Shown in pieces: positions 1 to 8,189 of a stretch of 15,103 nucleotides of DNA. A program made the position numbers and the translations under genes. Below the pieces are notes generated by a model, which was not told the origin of the DNA, did no database searches, and was given only the letters and a program-made list of their open reading frames with translations. Location: contig CAYWOD010000075.1 in assembly GCA_964459805.1 (NCBI GenBank), forward strand, positions 1 to 15,103, written 5' to 3'. Positions within the stretch are counted from its first letter, which is position 1; each line of letters starts with the position of its first letter. Origin of the DNA: DAOVRL01 sp964459805. GTDB lineage: Bacteria; Planctomycetota; Phycisphaerae; Sedimentisphaerales; Anaerobacaceae.

Positions 1-3000
1 GTATCTGCCGAAAGGTACATCCGCCCCCAGGGAGTCCGCCTCCGATGCGCCGAAATCCTCCACCTCGCGGTAGCCGGTCAAGACTCCCGCCTCGGCCGAA
101 GTGAGGTAGGCGTTGCCGCCAGTGTCGCTAAAGGCAAAGGCGGTAATTCGTCCGGGGTCGCTGCTCGATTTGCCGAAGTGCGTGTTCTCATAGAGGACCA
201 GGTATTCACCGGCATCAATCTTTGTACCATCGGCGAACCTGTATTTCTTCAGGTCGAATTCGCTGTCGCTGAGATACCAGCGGCCGATGTCGATTTGGGC
301 GTCTGTGGTGTTGTACAACTCAATCCAGCTCCCAGGCGTGCCGGGCGAGTGTGCCAGCAGCTCGTTAATCACCACGGCCCCGGGGTTGGGGATAATGCCG
401 TTGTCGTCGGAGCCGGGCGAGCCGCCGGCATAAGCACTCGCACGCCAGGATTCCTTCTCGTTCCATCGCGCCACGAGATTGGTTGGGCTCTGAAATTCCT
501 CTTCGCTCAATGCCCGATTGTAGATGCGAACATCGTCGATTAGGCCCCTGTAATAGGTCGGGCCGGTATAATCGTAACCGATGTATGCGTCATGCTCAGT
601 CCCTGTGCGTCCATGCGAGCCGAGCGTGGCGTTTAGGCGGCCGTCAATGTATATCTTCATATTCAAGCCGTCATTCGTACCTCCAACATGATACCATCGA
701 CCTTCGGTTAGCGCATCCGGGCAGACCACATGAACAGGGTTGCGGCCGGCAGCGAGTGAAAACCGGACCTTATTCTCATAACCAGCGAGGTAATAGCCAT
801 CTCCAGTTGGAACATTCTGTGTCAGCATAGGATTCCAGGCCCCTGTAGAATCTTCCAGGCGTATCCATGCCTCCACGGTTAAATGGTCCCCTGCCAAAGC
901 GTCAATCGGAGGTAGCGAAATATAATCCCCGACGCCGTCAAAGTCCAATGCACCGCCGATTTGCCCGGTCGTCCAGGCCCGACGGCCGTGGACCACGCCG
1001 TCGTAGGTCCCGGCGCTGTCTGTCGCGGTGTTGCCTGATCCCTCGTCGAACTTCCAGTGCGCCGCCAAACCCGCCAGAAGTGGGCGAGTCTCGCTCACAA
1101 CGACGACGTTGTTGGGGTCTATTATGGTCAGGGAGAATCCCGAACCGTCGGTGAGCGAACGCCAGCCGTCCTTGTATCTGAAGTCCATAATTGGCTGGCC
1201 CAGGGCGTCCAGCAGTTCGATTCTCTCGCCGCCGTTGTCGAGAGCACCTGTGTATTCGCCGGCGACCAGGGACACCTTGTCCGGATATTCATCCGCAAAT
1301 GCCGCCAGGTCTCTCACTACAAGCAGATGATCGCCTTCGGCGAGCGACCAGTCGCCGAAAGTAAAATCGACGCCGTTGGTAAACCTGACCAGATTGAGGT
1401 TTATCCCGCCCGGTCCGATGTTCGTCAATTCGATGTACTCCTTGTTCGGGTCGTTCGGATTCCCGGTAAACTGCGGATGGTACATAATCTCGGTGATACG
1501 CAGATTCTCTGCGACGGGCCCTACGGCGTAGGTCGCCTCGCTGAGCGCGCTCCAGGTGCTGCCGTTCTTGAGTCGCGCCTTGACGTGGGTGCTCTCGGTG
1601 AAAGTCCGCTCATCCGTGTATTCGATGGCTGATGGCGAGATGTCGCCGCCGGTAGGGATGCCGCTTTTGCCGGCGATAAGCTCAACAGAGATCAGGAAAT
1701 CCGAACTTGTTACGTTTTTGTTCATCCCGTGGACGGCAAGGATGTTGTTGCCCTCTTGCAGATCACTTATGTGGTCGGAGATATCAAACGACTCGAAGTT
1801 GACGGCGGCAGAGTCGCTGTTCTGGCTGCAGATGGAGTCCCACGCCGGCGTGGCGGTGAAATTGGCACTGTGTGCCTTGGCGCCGTTGACATAAGCGACA
1901 AATCCATCGTCGTATCGCACCTTGAGCGTCATAAAGTCGAACTCGACCAGCTCGCCGGCATCAACGGTAAACGGGATGCGAATATAGCAGCCGGTGTAGT
2001 TGTTATTCATTTTGGATTGGACGTCGTAAGTGATGTAGGGCTTGTAGGTGGACTGCTCGTCGTAGCCGACGCCGCCGGTCTTGCCCTGGACGACGGGGGT
2101 GCCGTCGGTCCAGCTATCGTGGTTGAAACCAATATCCGTCCAGGTCGTGTCAAAGATGTCGCTGGTTGGGACCCACGCGCGCTTCTCGGCGTCCTCGGCT
2201 ACAAGCTCTGTAGTAGCGCCGCCCTGTGAGACCACGGGCATACGCGGGTCGTTTCCGTCGATGGTATAATATATCGTGCCGTCGGATCCGCTCAACGTCA
2301 CATCACACCCGCTGCCTACATGTCCGCTCGGATCGCTGAATACAGGCGGCTGGATGTTCGGATACCAGCCCACGCCTTTGAACTGGCTAAGCACCTTGTT
2401 CGTACGGAGCGGAAGGTAGTTATTCAACAGATCGTTTATTTCGGGCACCCAATGAACGTCTTTTGTAAAAGGCGTAGAACGCTTGGCATCGCCCCACCGA
2501 GCAGACTCACCAATAATGGCCAGGTCAATCTGCCCGGCGCGATTGCTAATGCGGGCCCGCGAGACGCTTGGTGTCAACAGACCGTCGTTGAAAAAGTGTT
2601 TATAAACGTGATCGGCAAAGTGCATTCGGTAGTCGATGTTTTGAGTGGCGAGCCGCTCGTGCAGCCAATGCGGATTGAAGTACTTCCACTGTGAGCCGGC
2701 CGAGGTAAACGGCGTAACCATGTTTTCTTCGCTGTTACTGACACCGAGCGTGTGCTCGTTATCGTGGTGAAACCATTTCCAGCCGTCCGGGTCGCTGCGG
2801 TTGTAAATGCAGTACGTATTGTTCGGTTTGTTGCCGAAGCGCGAGCCGGGGCCGTCCCTGTCCCCTGTGTAGTATTCGATGATCATAAAATCAATCAGAT
2901 TGTCAACATCAAGCAGTTTTTCATAGCTCGGATTCGGCGTCCCGTCGGAGTTCAGACCTTGAAGCCGGTAGTAAGTGGAATTGCTCCCAAGTCCAGCCAT

Positions 3001-4746
3001 TGCAGCATCGTAGAGTCGCCGGTAAGCATCCATGTTGCCGTCGGTGGCCCACATCGCCCGCCCTACGCTGCGGTCCGCTTTGACAACGTCGTAGTCGTCT
3101 TTGTCGCCACCCATATACGACTCGGCAAACGAAGCCTCCGAGCGCTCCTGTGTCTGGAAAAGACCCCAGTACTGGCCGTTGATATACAAATGGTAGTACC
3201 GGCTGCGCGTGTACGGATGACCCGTCCGGCCCTGAACATCACGTGAGAATACCTCCCGCACCGCCGTGTTCTGGCTGCTGTTCTGGAAGCTCCACGAATA
3301 GTTCTGGCTGCACCGCAAATCCACGTTCTCAAATTCGTCCACGCCCTCGTCGCCGAACAGAGGGAATCTGAGCTTGCCCGCGTACTCGGACCCGAAGAGT
3401 AATCTGAAGGCGTGCTTGGGATTGCTCCCGCTGCGACTAAAACCTCCACGAATCCTCAGACCGGCGTCGATCTGAAAGCCCTTGCTCCCATCAGGATTGA
3501 TCAGCTCCACCGATGCGGGCCGCTCCCACGCCTGGCCTTCCTTACCAGCATTCACATATATTCCCGTCTCAGGATCAAATAAGCTGTCCAACTTTGTTAC
3601 AAGCGAAATAGTGGGAACGGCAAGCAGCGCATCGCCCATCAGGTCCTCAGACCGAGAGTTGTTGACCACGTCAGGATCCATGCCGTAATCAATGACCTGG
3701 CTGTTGACGTAGCCCGGAGCAGGCCAGCCCGGGCCGGGCGCCTCGCCGCCAAGCGATTGTGTTACAACGTCGCGGACAAAAATATAGGTGTGCGTTGCAA
3801 CATCCGAGGACTCCCAGCCCACTTTGCGAGCCCTTGCTCGCAGAGACGTGGTCTTGCCGATTGAAATAGGAAGGCTATACGGTATGCCAGTCAGACACCG
3901 CCCCTCTATCTTCCCCGGCTCCGTGCCGTCCAGACTGTAGTAAATTCCAGCCCCTTCGGTATCGCAGGTGATTGTGACCGAGAACGACTTATCATAAAAA
4001 CCGCGCTCGTGGCTGAGCTCCAGATCGGATACGAAACCACCATACCGGCCAACATTGCCCGAGCCCGGACTGGGAGAGACAAACAGCCGCCACGTGTCGC
4101 TGCCGTCGGGGTAGCGACCGTAAGAAATGTCGGTGTCCTGGTCCGGAAACTCGACGCTGTCGATAAGAATGGTACCGTTGCTGTCAAACAAGCCTATTTC
4201 CTCGCCGCCGGCACTGAGCTCGAAAGGTGCGTGCAGGCCGGAGGCCACACTGTCGTTGTCGTCAAGATCGTTGTCGGCCCATATCAGCAAATAACCGCCC
4301 GGAGAGATGGTCGTCAGGAGCGGATTGCCGGCGGGAATTTGCCACTTCGTGTGATCGCTGAGGTTATCCGTCAGGTGCATCCCGCCGGCATCGATAGCCT
4401 TCTCACCTGCGTTGTATATCTCTATCCAGTCGTCATATTCGCCCTGCGGGTCCGGTTTAGTGCTGTTGTTGGACGCCAAGAACTCATTTATCACCAAGGG
4501 TATGCCTGTTTCGCACCAATTCTTCGCCAGCAGAGCAAAGTCGCGTGCCTCCACCCCGTTAAGGCCGTCGAGATCGGCAAGACTGCCCGGCGGGGACAGC
4601 CACTGTTCAGCCAAAACCCGTACGTCTTCAAAGTCAACTTCGCAGTCGCCGGTCAAATCACCGCCCGGACAAGCCGCCCAGAGAGAACCGACCGGAAACA
4701 CCGCCAATATCAGGGCCGGCAACAGGCTTCTCACAGAACTGAGCAC
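1..4746 (-). CDS. Secreted CotH-like kinase / LTD / LamG surface protein (C-terminus beyond window)
   Basis: An open frame of 1,582 codons with no stop runs from a GTG at 4746 to the left edge, so the C-terminus is missing. The GTG has GAAGGAG seven bases upstream and an in-frame TAG just before it, which fixes the start. Order seen: signal peptide (1-25); two dockerin-like calcium-loop repeats (30-50 and 58-78); lamin-tail domain (about 84-232, VINEFLASN, DDWIEIYNAG); chitobiase C-terminal-like module (244-320, IYYSLDGTEP); CotH spore-coat kinase fold (374-796, with YINGQYWGLFQTQE and KWFHHDNEHTLG); a second chitobiase-like module interrupted by a galactose-binding-like domain (800-1075, YYTIDGNDPR, YIRIPFTV); LTD 2 (1077-1220); LamG (1227-1415, HWKFDEGSGN, GLIDDVRIYNRAL); LTD 3 (1450 onward). 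This composition is typical of planctomycete exported proteins; CotH proteins elsewhere are atypical protein kinases. Activity and substrate here are unknown. Confidence 0.93.
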   Translation of the reverse strand, partial: MLSSVRSLLPALILAVFPVGSLWAACPGGDLTGDCEVDFEDVRVLAEQWLSPPGSLADLDGLNGVEARDFALLAKNWCETGIPLVINEFLASNNSTKPDPQGEYDDWIEIYNAGEKAIDAGGMHLTDNLSDHTKWQIPAGNPLLTTISPGGYLLIWADNDLDDNDSVASGLHAPFELSAGGEEIGLFDSNGTILIDSVEFPDQDTDISYGRYPDGSDTWRLFVSPSPGSGNVGRYGGFVSDLELSHERGFYDKSFSVTITCDTEGAGIYYSLDGTEPGKIEGRCLTGIPYSLPISIGKTTSLRARARKVGWESSDVATHTYIFVRDVVTQSLGGEAPGPGWPAPGYVNSQVIDYGMDPDVVNNSRSEDLMGDALLAVPTISLVTKLDSLFDPETGIYVNAGKEGQAWERPASVELINPDGSKGFQIDAGLRIRGGFSRSGSNPKHAFRLLFGSEYAGKLRFPLFGDEGVDEFENVDLRCSQNYSWSFQNSSQNTAVREVFSRDVQGRTGHPYTRSRYYHLYINGQYWGLFQTQERSEASFAESYMGGDKDDYDVVKADRSVGRAMWATDGNMDAYRRLYDAAMAGLGSNSTYYRLQGLNSDGTPNPSYEKLLDVDNLIDFMIIEYYTGDRDGPGSRFGNKPNNTYCIYNRSDPDGWKWFHHDNEHTLGVSNSEENMVTPFTSAGSQWKYFNPHWLHERLATQNIDYRMHFADHVYKHFFNDGLLTPSVSRARISNRAGQIDLAIIGESARWGDAKRSTPFTKDVHWVPEINDLLNNYLPLRTNKVLSQFKGVGWYPNIQPPVFSDPSGHVGSGCDVTLSGSDGTIYYTIDGNDPRMPVVSQGGATTELVAEDAEKRAWVPTSDIFDTTWTDIGFNHDSWTDGTPVVQGKTGGVGYDEQSTYKPYITYDVQSKMNNNYTGCYIRIPFTVDAGELVEFDFMTLKVRYDDGFVAYVNGAKAHSANFTATPAWDSICSQNSDSAAVNFESFDISDHISDLQEGNNILAVHGMNKNVTSSDFLISVELIAGKSGIPTGGDISPSAIEYTDERTFTESTHVKARLKNGSTWSALSEATYAVGPVAENLRITEIMYHPQFTGNPNDPNKEYIELTNIGPGGINLNLVRFTNGVDFTFGDWSLAEGDHLLVVRDLAAFADEYPDKVSLVAGEYTGALDNGGERIELLDALGQPIMDFRYKDGWRSLTDGSGFSLTIIDPNNVVVVSETRPLLAGLAAHWKFDEGSGNTATDSAGTYDGVVHGRRAWTTGQIGGALDFDGVGDYISLPPIDALAGDHLTVEAWIRLEDSTGAWNPMLTQNVPTGDGYYLAGYENKVRFSLAAGRNPVHVVCPDALTEGRWYHVGGTNDGLNMKIYIDGRLNATLGSHGRTGTEHDAYIGYDYTGPTYYRGLIDDVRIYNRALSEEEFQSPTNLVARWNEKESWRASAYAGGSPGSDDNGIIPNPGAVVINELLAHSPGTPGSWIELYNTTDAQIDIGRWYLSDSEFDLKKYRFADGTKIDAGEYLVLYENTHFGKSSSDPGRITAFAFSDTGGNAYLTSAEAGVLTGYREVEDFGASEADSLGADVPFGRY

Positions 4747-4834
4747 CTTCTATCTCCTTCCTCAACCTTCTTGGGCCTACAGCTCCAACTATACCTCCAA
4801 CAACCAGGCCTTCACACAGGGACCATTCAGACAT

Positions 4835-4864
4835 ATTTTACCATATAGACAGCATCTAAGTCAA
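4835..4864 (-). promoter_or_regulatory. Promoter of the CotH/LTD gene
   Basis: On the minus strand TTGACT (4859-4864) is followed after 18 bases by TAAAAT (4835-4840), preceded by TGG as in an extended -10. This predicts a start near 4828 and a leader of about 80 nt before the GTG at 4746. The TGGTAAAATA block recurs upstream of the 574-aa secreted protein gene. Confidence 0.6.
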
Positions 4865-4996
4865 TCTTCTTCCAGAGCCGACATCGAGGCCAACTGTAAA
4901 GTCAATTCCTGCATATCTGCTGCCAACCTGCACCGCCGGCCGGCAGATACCTGCAAAATAATCCTACGCCTGCTCCGCTCGACATCGTTCTGCCGC

Positions 4997-5105
4997 ACGT
5001 GGTCTTGCCGATTGAAATAGGAAGGATATACGGTATGCCGGTCAGAACGCGCACCTTTATCTTTCCCGGTTACGTGCNNNNNNNNNNGGAAATAACCCCA
5101 GCCCA
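4997..5105 (-). pseudogene. Decayed partial copy of the CotH gene (chitobiase-like module)
   Basis: This stretch aligns without any insertion or deletion to 3846-3954 inside the CotH gene (constant offset 1,151). By my count 42 of 44 bases match at 4997-5040, 29 of 37 at 5041-5077, then 11 of 18 after the N-gap. In the frame of the parent it reads PGKIKVRVLTGIPY, against PGKIEGRCLTGIPY, but a TAA replaces the parent's GAG just before this, so it cannot be translated through. The left border is sharp at 4996/4997 and the right border fades. It may be the relic of a paralogous CotH gene or a short duplication. The ~240 bases between it and the intact CotH start contain only the CotH promoter and leader. 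Confidence 0.75.
5078..5087. other. Assembly gap (10 N)
   Basis: Ten N bases lie inside the CotH-derived fragment. The flanks align to the intact gene with exactly ten parent bases (3927-3936) opposite the Ns, so the gap length is probably true and no large insert is hidden. Confidence 0.95.
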
Positions 5106-5328
5106 CAATCCATATCATAGTACACTGGTATTATAACATATCAAGGACTTTCTGCAAAGAAAATTTATGCAACAAAAATAAATTTTTCTCCGCCCGGACG
5201 AGCCCCTTTCAGGCCCCCATATACCGCAGATATTACCGGACTAAGCCATATCCACCAAATGGCCCGGCGGTGTGGCTAATTTTCCTGGCACAGTATAAGG
5301 TTCTTCCTGACAAAGGATTACGCGCTCC

Positions 5329-5410
5329 GTCATTGCGAGCACAGCGAAGCAATCTCTGTCATTCACAAACGGGAGATTGCCAGGGCCTTTTTCAAAGGCC
5401 TCGCAATGAC
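5329..5410. repeat. Palindromic interspersed repeat (GTCATTGCGAG type)
   Basis: The ends are an 11-bp perfect inverted repeat: GTCATTGCGAG (5329-5339) and CTCGCAATGAC (5400-5410). A nested inner pair GCAATCTC (5349-5356) and GAGATTGC (5373-5380) gives a long cruciform or hairpin of 82 bases. Repeats with these words are scattered through intergenic DNA of many unrelated bacteria and resemble REP/MITE elements (general knowledge). No coding capacity. The rest of 5106-5545 shows nothing else I can support. Confidence 0.75.
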
Positions 5411-5545
5411 AATAGTGGCCTTGTTACGCTCGTGAATGGGATTTTGACAAGGCTGAAATCGTTTGCCAGAAAATCCGGCCACACCCTGGGCACGCGGCGG
5501 GGCATTTCTCTGAATTATCCGCCTCACAAAACAAGCGCATCATGG

Positions 5546-6340
5546 TTAGGTGCCGTAGCTGTGCAGGCCTGCGAAAAGCCGCGAGAGATTCACCCAGAGC
5601 AGAGTTACCACAATAACCACTATGCCTGCAATCGCCCAGATGCTGTTGATACGAGGATGCCTCTTTCCGAACATATAGCGAAAATGCAGGTATCCGACGT
5701 AAACCAGCCACGAGGCGAGCGACCAAAGCTCTTTCGGGTCCCAGCCCCAGTAATCTCCCCAGGCGAGCTTGCCCCAGACGCTTCCGAGAACAAGCCCGAG
5801 CGTGAGCAGGGGAAAACCAACACAAACCATTCGATAGGTCGCCTCTTCAGGCGGCAGAAGATTGTCATCGGGGCCGGGAGTCTTCCCGGCGAGCTGCCAA
5901 ACGGCGAAGAAGGCAGCTTTGGCCATAAAGATGTACGAGACCATATAGACCGCGACGTGCGGGATAAAGAGCCAGCTTTGCAGAGCGGGCGGAAGCTTCT
6001 GCGGATCGGCGTTAAAGATAAGACCGGCAGGGATAAGCACCACCGCGCCTATAAGCATATCAGCACCGTAGGCTCGTACCCGTAGAATGCGCCGGCACAA
6101 CCGCGAAACCGGATAGCAAATCACACCTAAGCACAGGAACACCTCGAACAGATTCTGCATAGGCACGTGCCGAACGTGATACCAGCGATAGCCAAAGGAA
6201 ACGACCGCCATGACAAAGCCCAGCACATACAGCACATTGGCCGTCCCTGGTCGGCGCAGCAGGCTTACAAGCAGCGCAAGCAGATACGCGGCAATGGTAA
6301 TGTAAATCAGTAAGCCCTGGATTGTGTACTTGATTTCCAT
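5546..6340 (-). CDS. ccsA: Cytochrome c synthetase subunit CcsA/ResC (System II)
   Basis: This 264-aa polytopic membrane protein carries the signatures of the CcsA/CcmC/CcmF haem-handling family. The tryptophan-rich WWD segment is at 194-211 (WGDYWGWDPKELWSL). His128 and His260 (GLHSYG) flank it as the expected external haem ligands, His219 (YLHF) sits where the transmembrane histidine is found, and HVPMQNLFEVF (58-68) matches the conserved H-x-P-x-x-N-x-(Y/F)-E element. About eight membrane helices can be seen. With ResB it forms the complex that carries haem outward and attaches it to CXXCH motifs of exported cytochromes c. Its ATG immediately follows the resB stop, so the two are almost certainly translationally coupled. 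The reducing partners (CcdA, ResA) are not in the window. Confidence 0.95.
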   Translation of the reverse strand: MEIKYTIQGLLIYITIAAYLLALLVSLLRRPGTANVLYVLGFVMAVVSFGYRWYHVRHVPMQNLFEVFLCLGVICYPVSRLCRRILRVRAYGADMLIGAVVLIPAGLIFNADPQKLPPALQSWLFIPHVAVYMVSYIFMAKAAFFAVWQLAGKTPGPDDNLLPPEEATYRMVCVGFPLLTLGLVLGSVWGKLAWGDYWGWDPKELWSLASWLVYVGYLHFRYMFGKRHPRINSIWAIAGIVVIVVTLLWVNLSRLFAGLHSYGT

Positions 6341-7399
6341 TTATTCGCTGTTTGACCCTGTTGTGGTAAACCGGTTTAGCCGCTTCGATAGTCTCCTTAG
6401 CCAAAAATGCCAGAAGGCACCGACACAAAGCAGCAAGTATCCGCTATAAACCAGAGAAAGCCCCGTATCTGAAGCCACCATCAGGACGGTATATTGGCCG
6501 GCCCGGTCATCATAGGAATGCTGGTAAAAATGGTATCCATCAAAGTGCAGGGGATGATTGACCTCAATGTCCTTCTCGGCGACGACCCGGCCGTCGCGAA
6601 TCACCTGCAGCTCGCTTACATAGTCGCTGATGACCCTCTCATAGCTCATAAAAAGCTCGTCGTCGCGACCGTTATGGCCTGGGAAGCGCTCAAAAACGTA
6701 TCTTGTGGCTACCTGACCGTCAGGCGATTCGATCCGGACCTCAAGCGCCGGGTTCGACCCGGGTCCCGGCTCGTCAGTCACAGTTCTGCTCTCGCCGTCA
6801 ATTGTTATCTGGAAATTCTCGAACACCCTGATGATTTTTACCGTGCCGAAGTCCAGGCCTAATGAAAATTCAGTACCGATTTCAACAGGGAACATCCAGC
6901 GCTCGCCCTGCCGGGCTTCAATGTAAAGGCGCCCCGGCTTGTAATATTCAATTCGGAATGCTTTGAGCCTTATGTAGAAGGGCAACTCCCTTATCCGGTT
7001 GTCTTCCAAAATGACACGATTGTCCGAGTAGCCCTCATAGATTTGCATTTGGCCTGTTGGAATTTTGTCGATTCCAAAGTGCTTTTTCCGGAGCTTGTGT
7101 CCGGCTTCGGATCCCCAGATTGCCCCGGCTAAGATGAAGATACAGCCGGTGTGCACGAGCAAGAGAGCGGGCAGATGAAGCAGCCGCCGAAACAGCGCAA
7201 TGCCGACTGTTAGCAGCAGAACAAACACCACCCAATAGACAGCCAACGGAACGCTGTTAAACAACTCCTTGGCGCGCTGCGGGCCGAGAAACGCCCCATA
7301 AACGGACAAAAAAAGCAACAGCACGATAAGCGCCATTGCACCCCACATCACGGCACGTCTGAACTTGTTCTTGAATCCTCGGTCTATGCTCATAGGCAT
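6341..7399 (-). CDS. resB: ResB/CcsB-like cytochrome c biogenesis protein
   Basis: A 352-aa ResB-family protein, partner of the CcsA encoded directly downstream. Three N-terminal membrane helices (about 18-38, 52-70, 76-96) are followed by a large extracytoplasmic region and a final helix near 312-332. Recognisable family elements are LLVHTGCIFILAGA, holding His83 in the third helix where the haem-channel histidine is expected, LPFYIRLKAFRIEYY, VNHPLHFDGYHFYQHSYD, and DTGLSLVYSGYLLL at the last helix. It is a short version of the family; many ResB proteins are longer. The ATG at 7399 is chosen because an in-frame TAG lies four codons upstream; a second ATG at 7393 is possible, and no convincing Shine-Dalgarno is visible. 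The stop TAA abuts the ccsA ATG with no spacer. Confidence 0.93.
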   Translation of the reverse strand: MPMSIDRGFKNKFRRAVMWGAMALIVLLLFLSVYGAFLGPQRAKELFNSVPLAVYWVVFVLLLTVGIALFRRLLHLPALLLVHTGCIFILAGAIWGSEAGHKLRKKHFGIDKIPTGQMQIYEGYSDNRVILEDNRIRELPFYIRLKAFRIEYYKPGRLYIEARQGERWMFPVEIGTEFSLGLDFGTVKIIRVFENFQITIDGESRTVTDEPGPGSNPALEVRIESPDGQVATRYVFERFPGHNGRDDELFMSYERVISDYVSELQVIRDGRVVAEKDIEVNHPLHFDGYHFYQHSYDDRAGQYTVLMVASDTGLSLVYSGYLLLCVGAFWHFWLRRLSKRLNRFTTTGSNSE

Positions 7400-7480
7400 A
7401 CGAATCAGCTACTCGGCAGCTCTTTGTACCATTTCCTGCAAATATCAGCGACACAGAAAATACGAAATCTCTACGAAATG

Positions 7481-7508
7481 ATTATGCCACAAAGAACACT
7501 GTTTGCAA
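7481..7508 (-). promoter_or_regulatory. Possible promoter of resB-ccsA
   Basis: TTGCAA (7503-7508) and CATAAT (7481-7486) are separated by 16 bases on the minus strand, about 80 bases upstream of the resB ATG. It is a moderate match only. The remaining gap 7509-7681 holds no gene I recognise; short open stretches on both strands are not convincing. Confidence 0.35.
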
Positions 7509-7681
7509 GCATATTCGATACGCGATGCTTGTTGGCGGCCGAGTGAGAAAACGGCAGACATCCCGTAAAACTCTTATCAGGAATTGCTTGATCATGGCGA
7601 GCACCTGACGAAGATCTACAGTGAGCGGCTCATCGCGGTAATTGAGCGGTTATGTTATCCAAGGCAACAAATGATTTTGCC

Positions 7682-7879
7682 TCAAGGTGTTATCGCCTGG
7701 TCGTAAATGCGAATATCATCAATCAGGCCGGAGAAGAAACTCGCTGCCGCAGGCGTTTCGTCCGCACCAAAGTGCAGGCCGCCATCGGCAACGGGCATCA
7801 TGTTTTGGGCCAGAATTTCGCCGGGACACAGAACCCAAACAGGCAGACCCACAGCCAACACGAGAATCTTCTTTCGCAT
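7682..7879 (-). pseudogene. Gutted secreted LamG-protein gene (65 codons)
   Basis: The reading frame starts well: AAAGGAG eight bases before the ATG, then a clear signal peptide (MRKKILVLAVGLPVWVL..., cleavage near AQ-N at 24-25). After the signal, about 10 residues lead straight into a LamG C-terminal strand (LHFGAD ... FFSGLIDDIRIYDQAITP), equivalent to GLIDDVRIYNRAL of the CotH protein's LamG domain. The preceding ~130 residues of the jelly-roll are absent, which suggests an in-frame internal deletion. The stop lies in CCTTGAGG; dropping one T would extend the frame with EAKSFVALDNITAQLPR, so the end may also be frameshifted. It could still be expressed as a tiny exported peptide of about 40 residues, so 'pseudogene' is inference. 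Confidence 0.65.
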
Positions 7880-7927
7880 ATTAGCTGCTCCTTTTCCGCA
7901 ACCTCGGCGGGCTCCAAAAGCATCGCT

Positions 7928-7957
7928 ATTCTAAAGGCTTAAGGCCCGGAAAGTCAA
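7928..7957 (-). promoter_or_regulatory. Strong promoter of the gutted LamG gene
   Basis: TTGACT (7952-7957) and TAGAAT (7928-7933) lie 18 bases apart on the minus strand, preceded by a T-tract reading TTTTTCC. The predicted start is near 7921, about 40 nt before the ATG at 7879. The same T-tract plus CCTTGAC arrangement precedes the PEP-CTERM gene leader at 14498. Confidence 0.65.
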
Positions 7958-7997
7958 GGAAAAAGTCCGAAAAAGCCAAATTCTACCCCAAATCCCG

Positions 7998-8023
7998 TAG
8001 TTACCACGTGTTTTTGGTAACTA
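7998..8023. repeat. Perfect 8-bp inverted repeat (hairpin)
   Basis: TAGTTACC (7998-8005) and GGTAACTA (8016-8023) flank a 10-base loop. It lies about 170 bases downstream of the 574-aa gene (minus strand) and could be a transcript-end hairpin, but no T-run follows the stem on either strand. The rest of 8024-8189 shows nothing I can name. Confidence 0.4.
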
Positions 8024-8189
8024 AGAGCCTCGCATTCCGGGGGGACTCTCCTGTGAAAGCTCGGGGATTACCTGCACTTTTGGGGAAAAGAGCTTGCAAA
8101 TACCTCCCGGACCTATGCCAATTCGCCATAAAGCCAGAGCGGTGCAAGATCACCGGCTCACCAACAGTTCTCTACATGCCGGCCGCCTG

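Noticed and set aside
1..4848. Many long plus-strand open frames (for example 4009-4848, 1057-1632, 2752-3246)
   Set aside because: They are antisense to the continuous 1,582-codon CotH/LTD/LamG frame, which has recognisable domains, a signal peptide and a ribosome binding site. The antisense products match nothing.
5270..6085. A 271-codon plus-strand frame
   Set aside because: It runs through the palindromic repeat and antisense to ccsA, whose WWD motif and membrane helices are unmistakable.
7509..7681. Short open stretch on the plus strand (ending near 7705) as the tail of a transferred gene
   Set aside because: About 45 codons with no start codon other than TTG, no family resemblance, and it overlaps the LamG remnant on the other strand.
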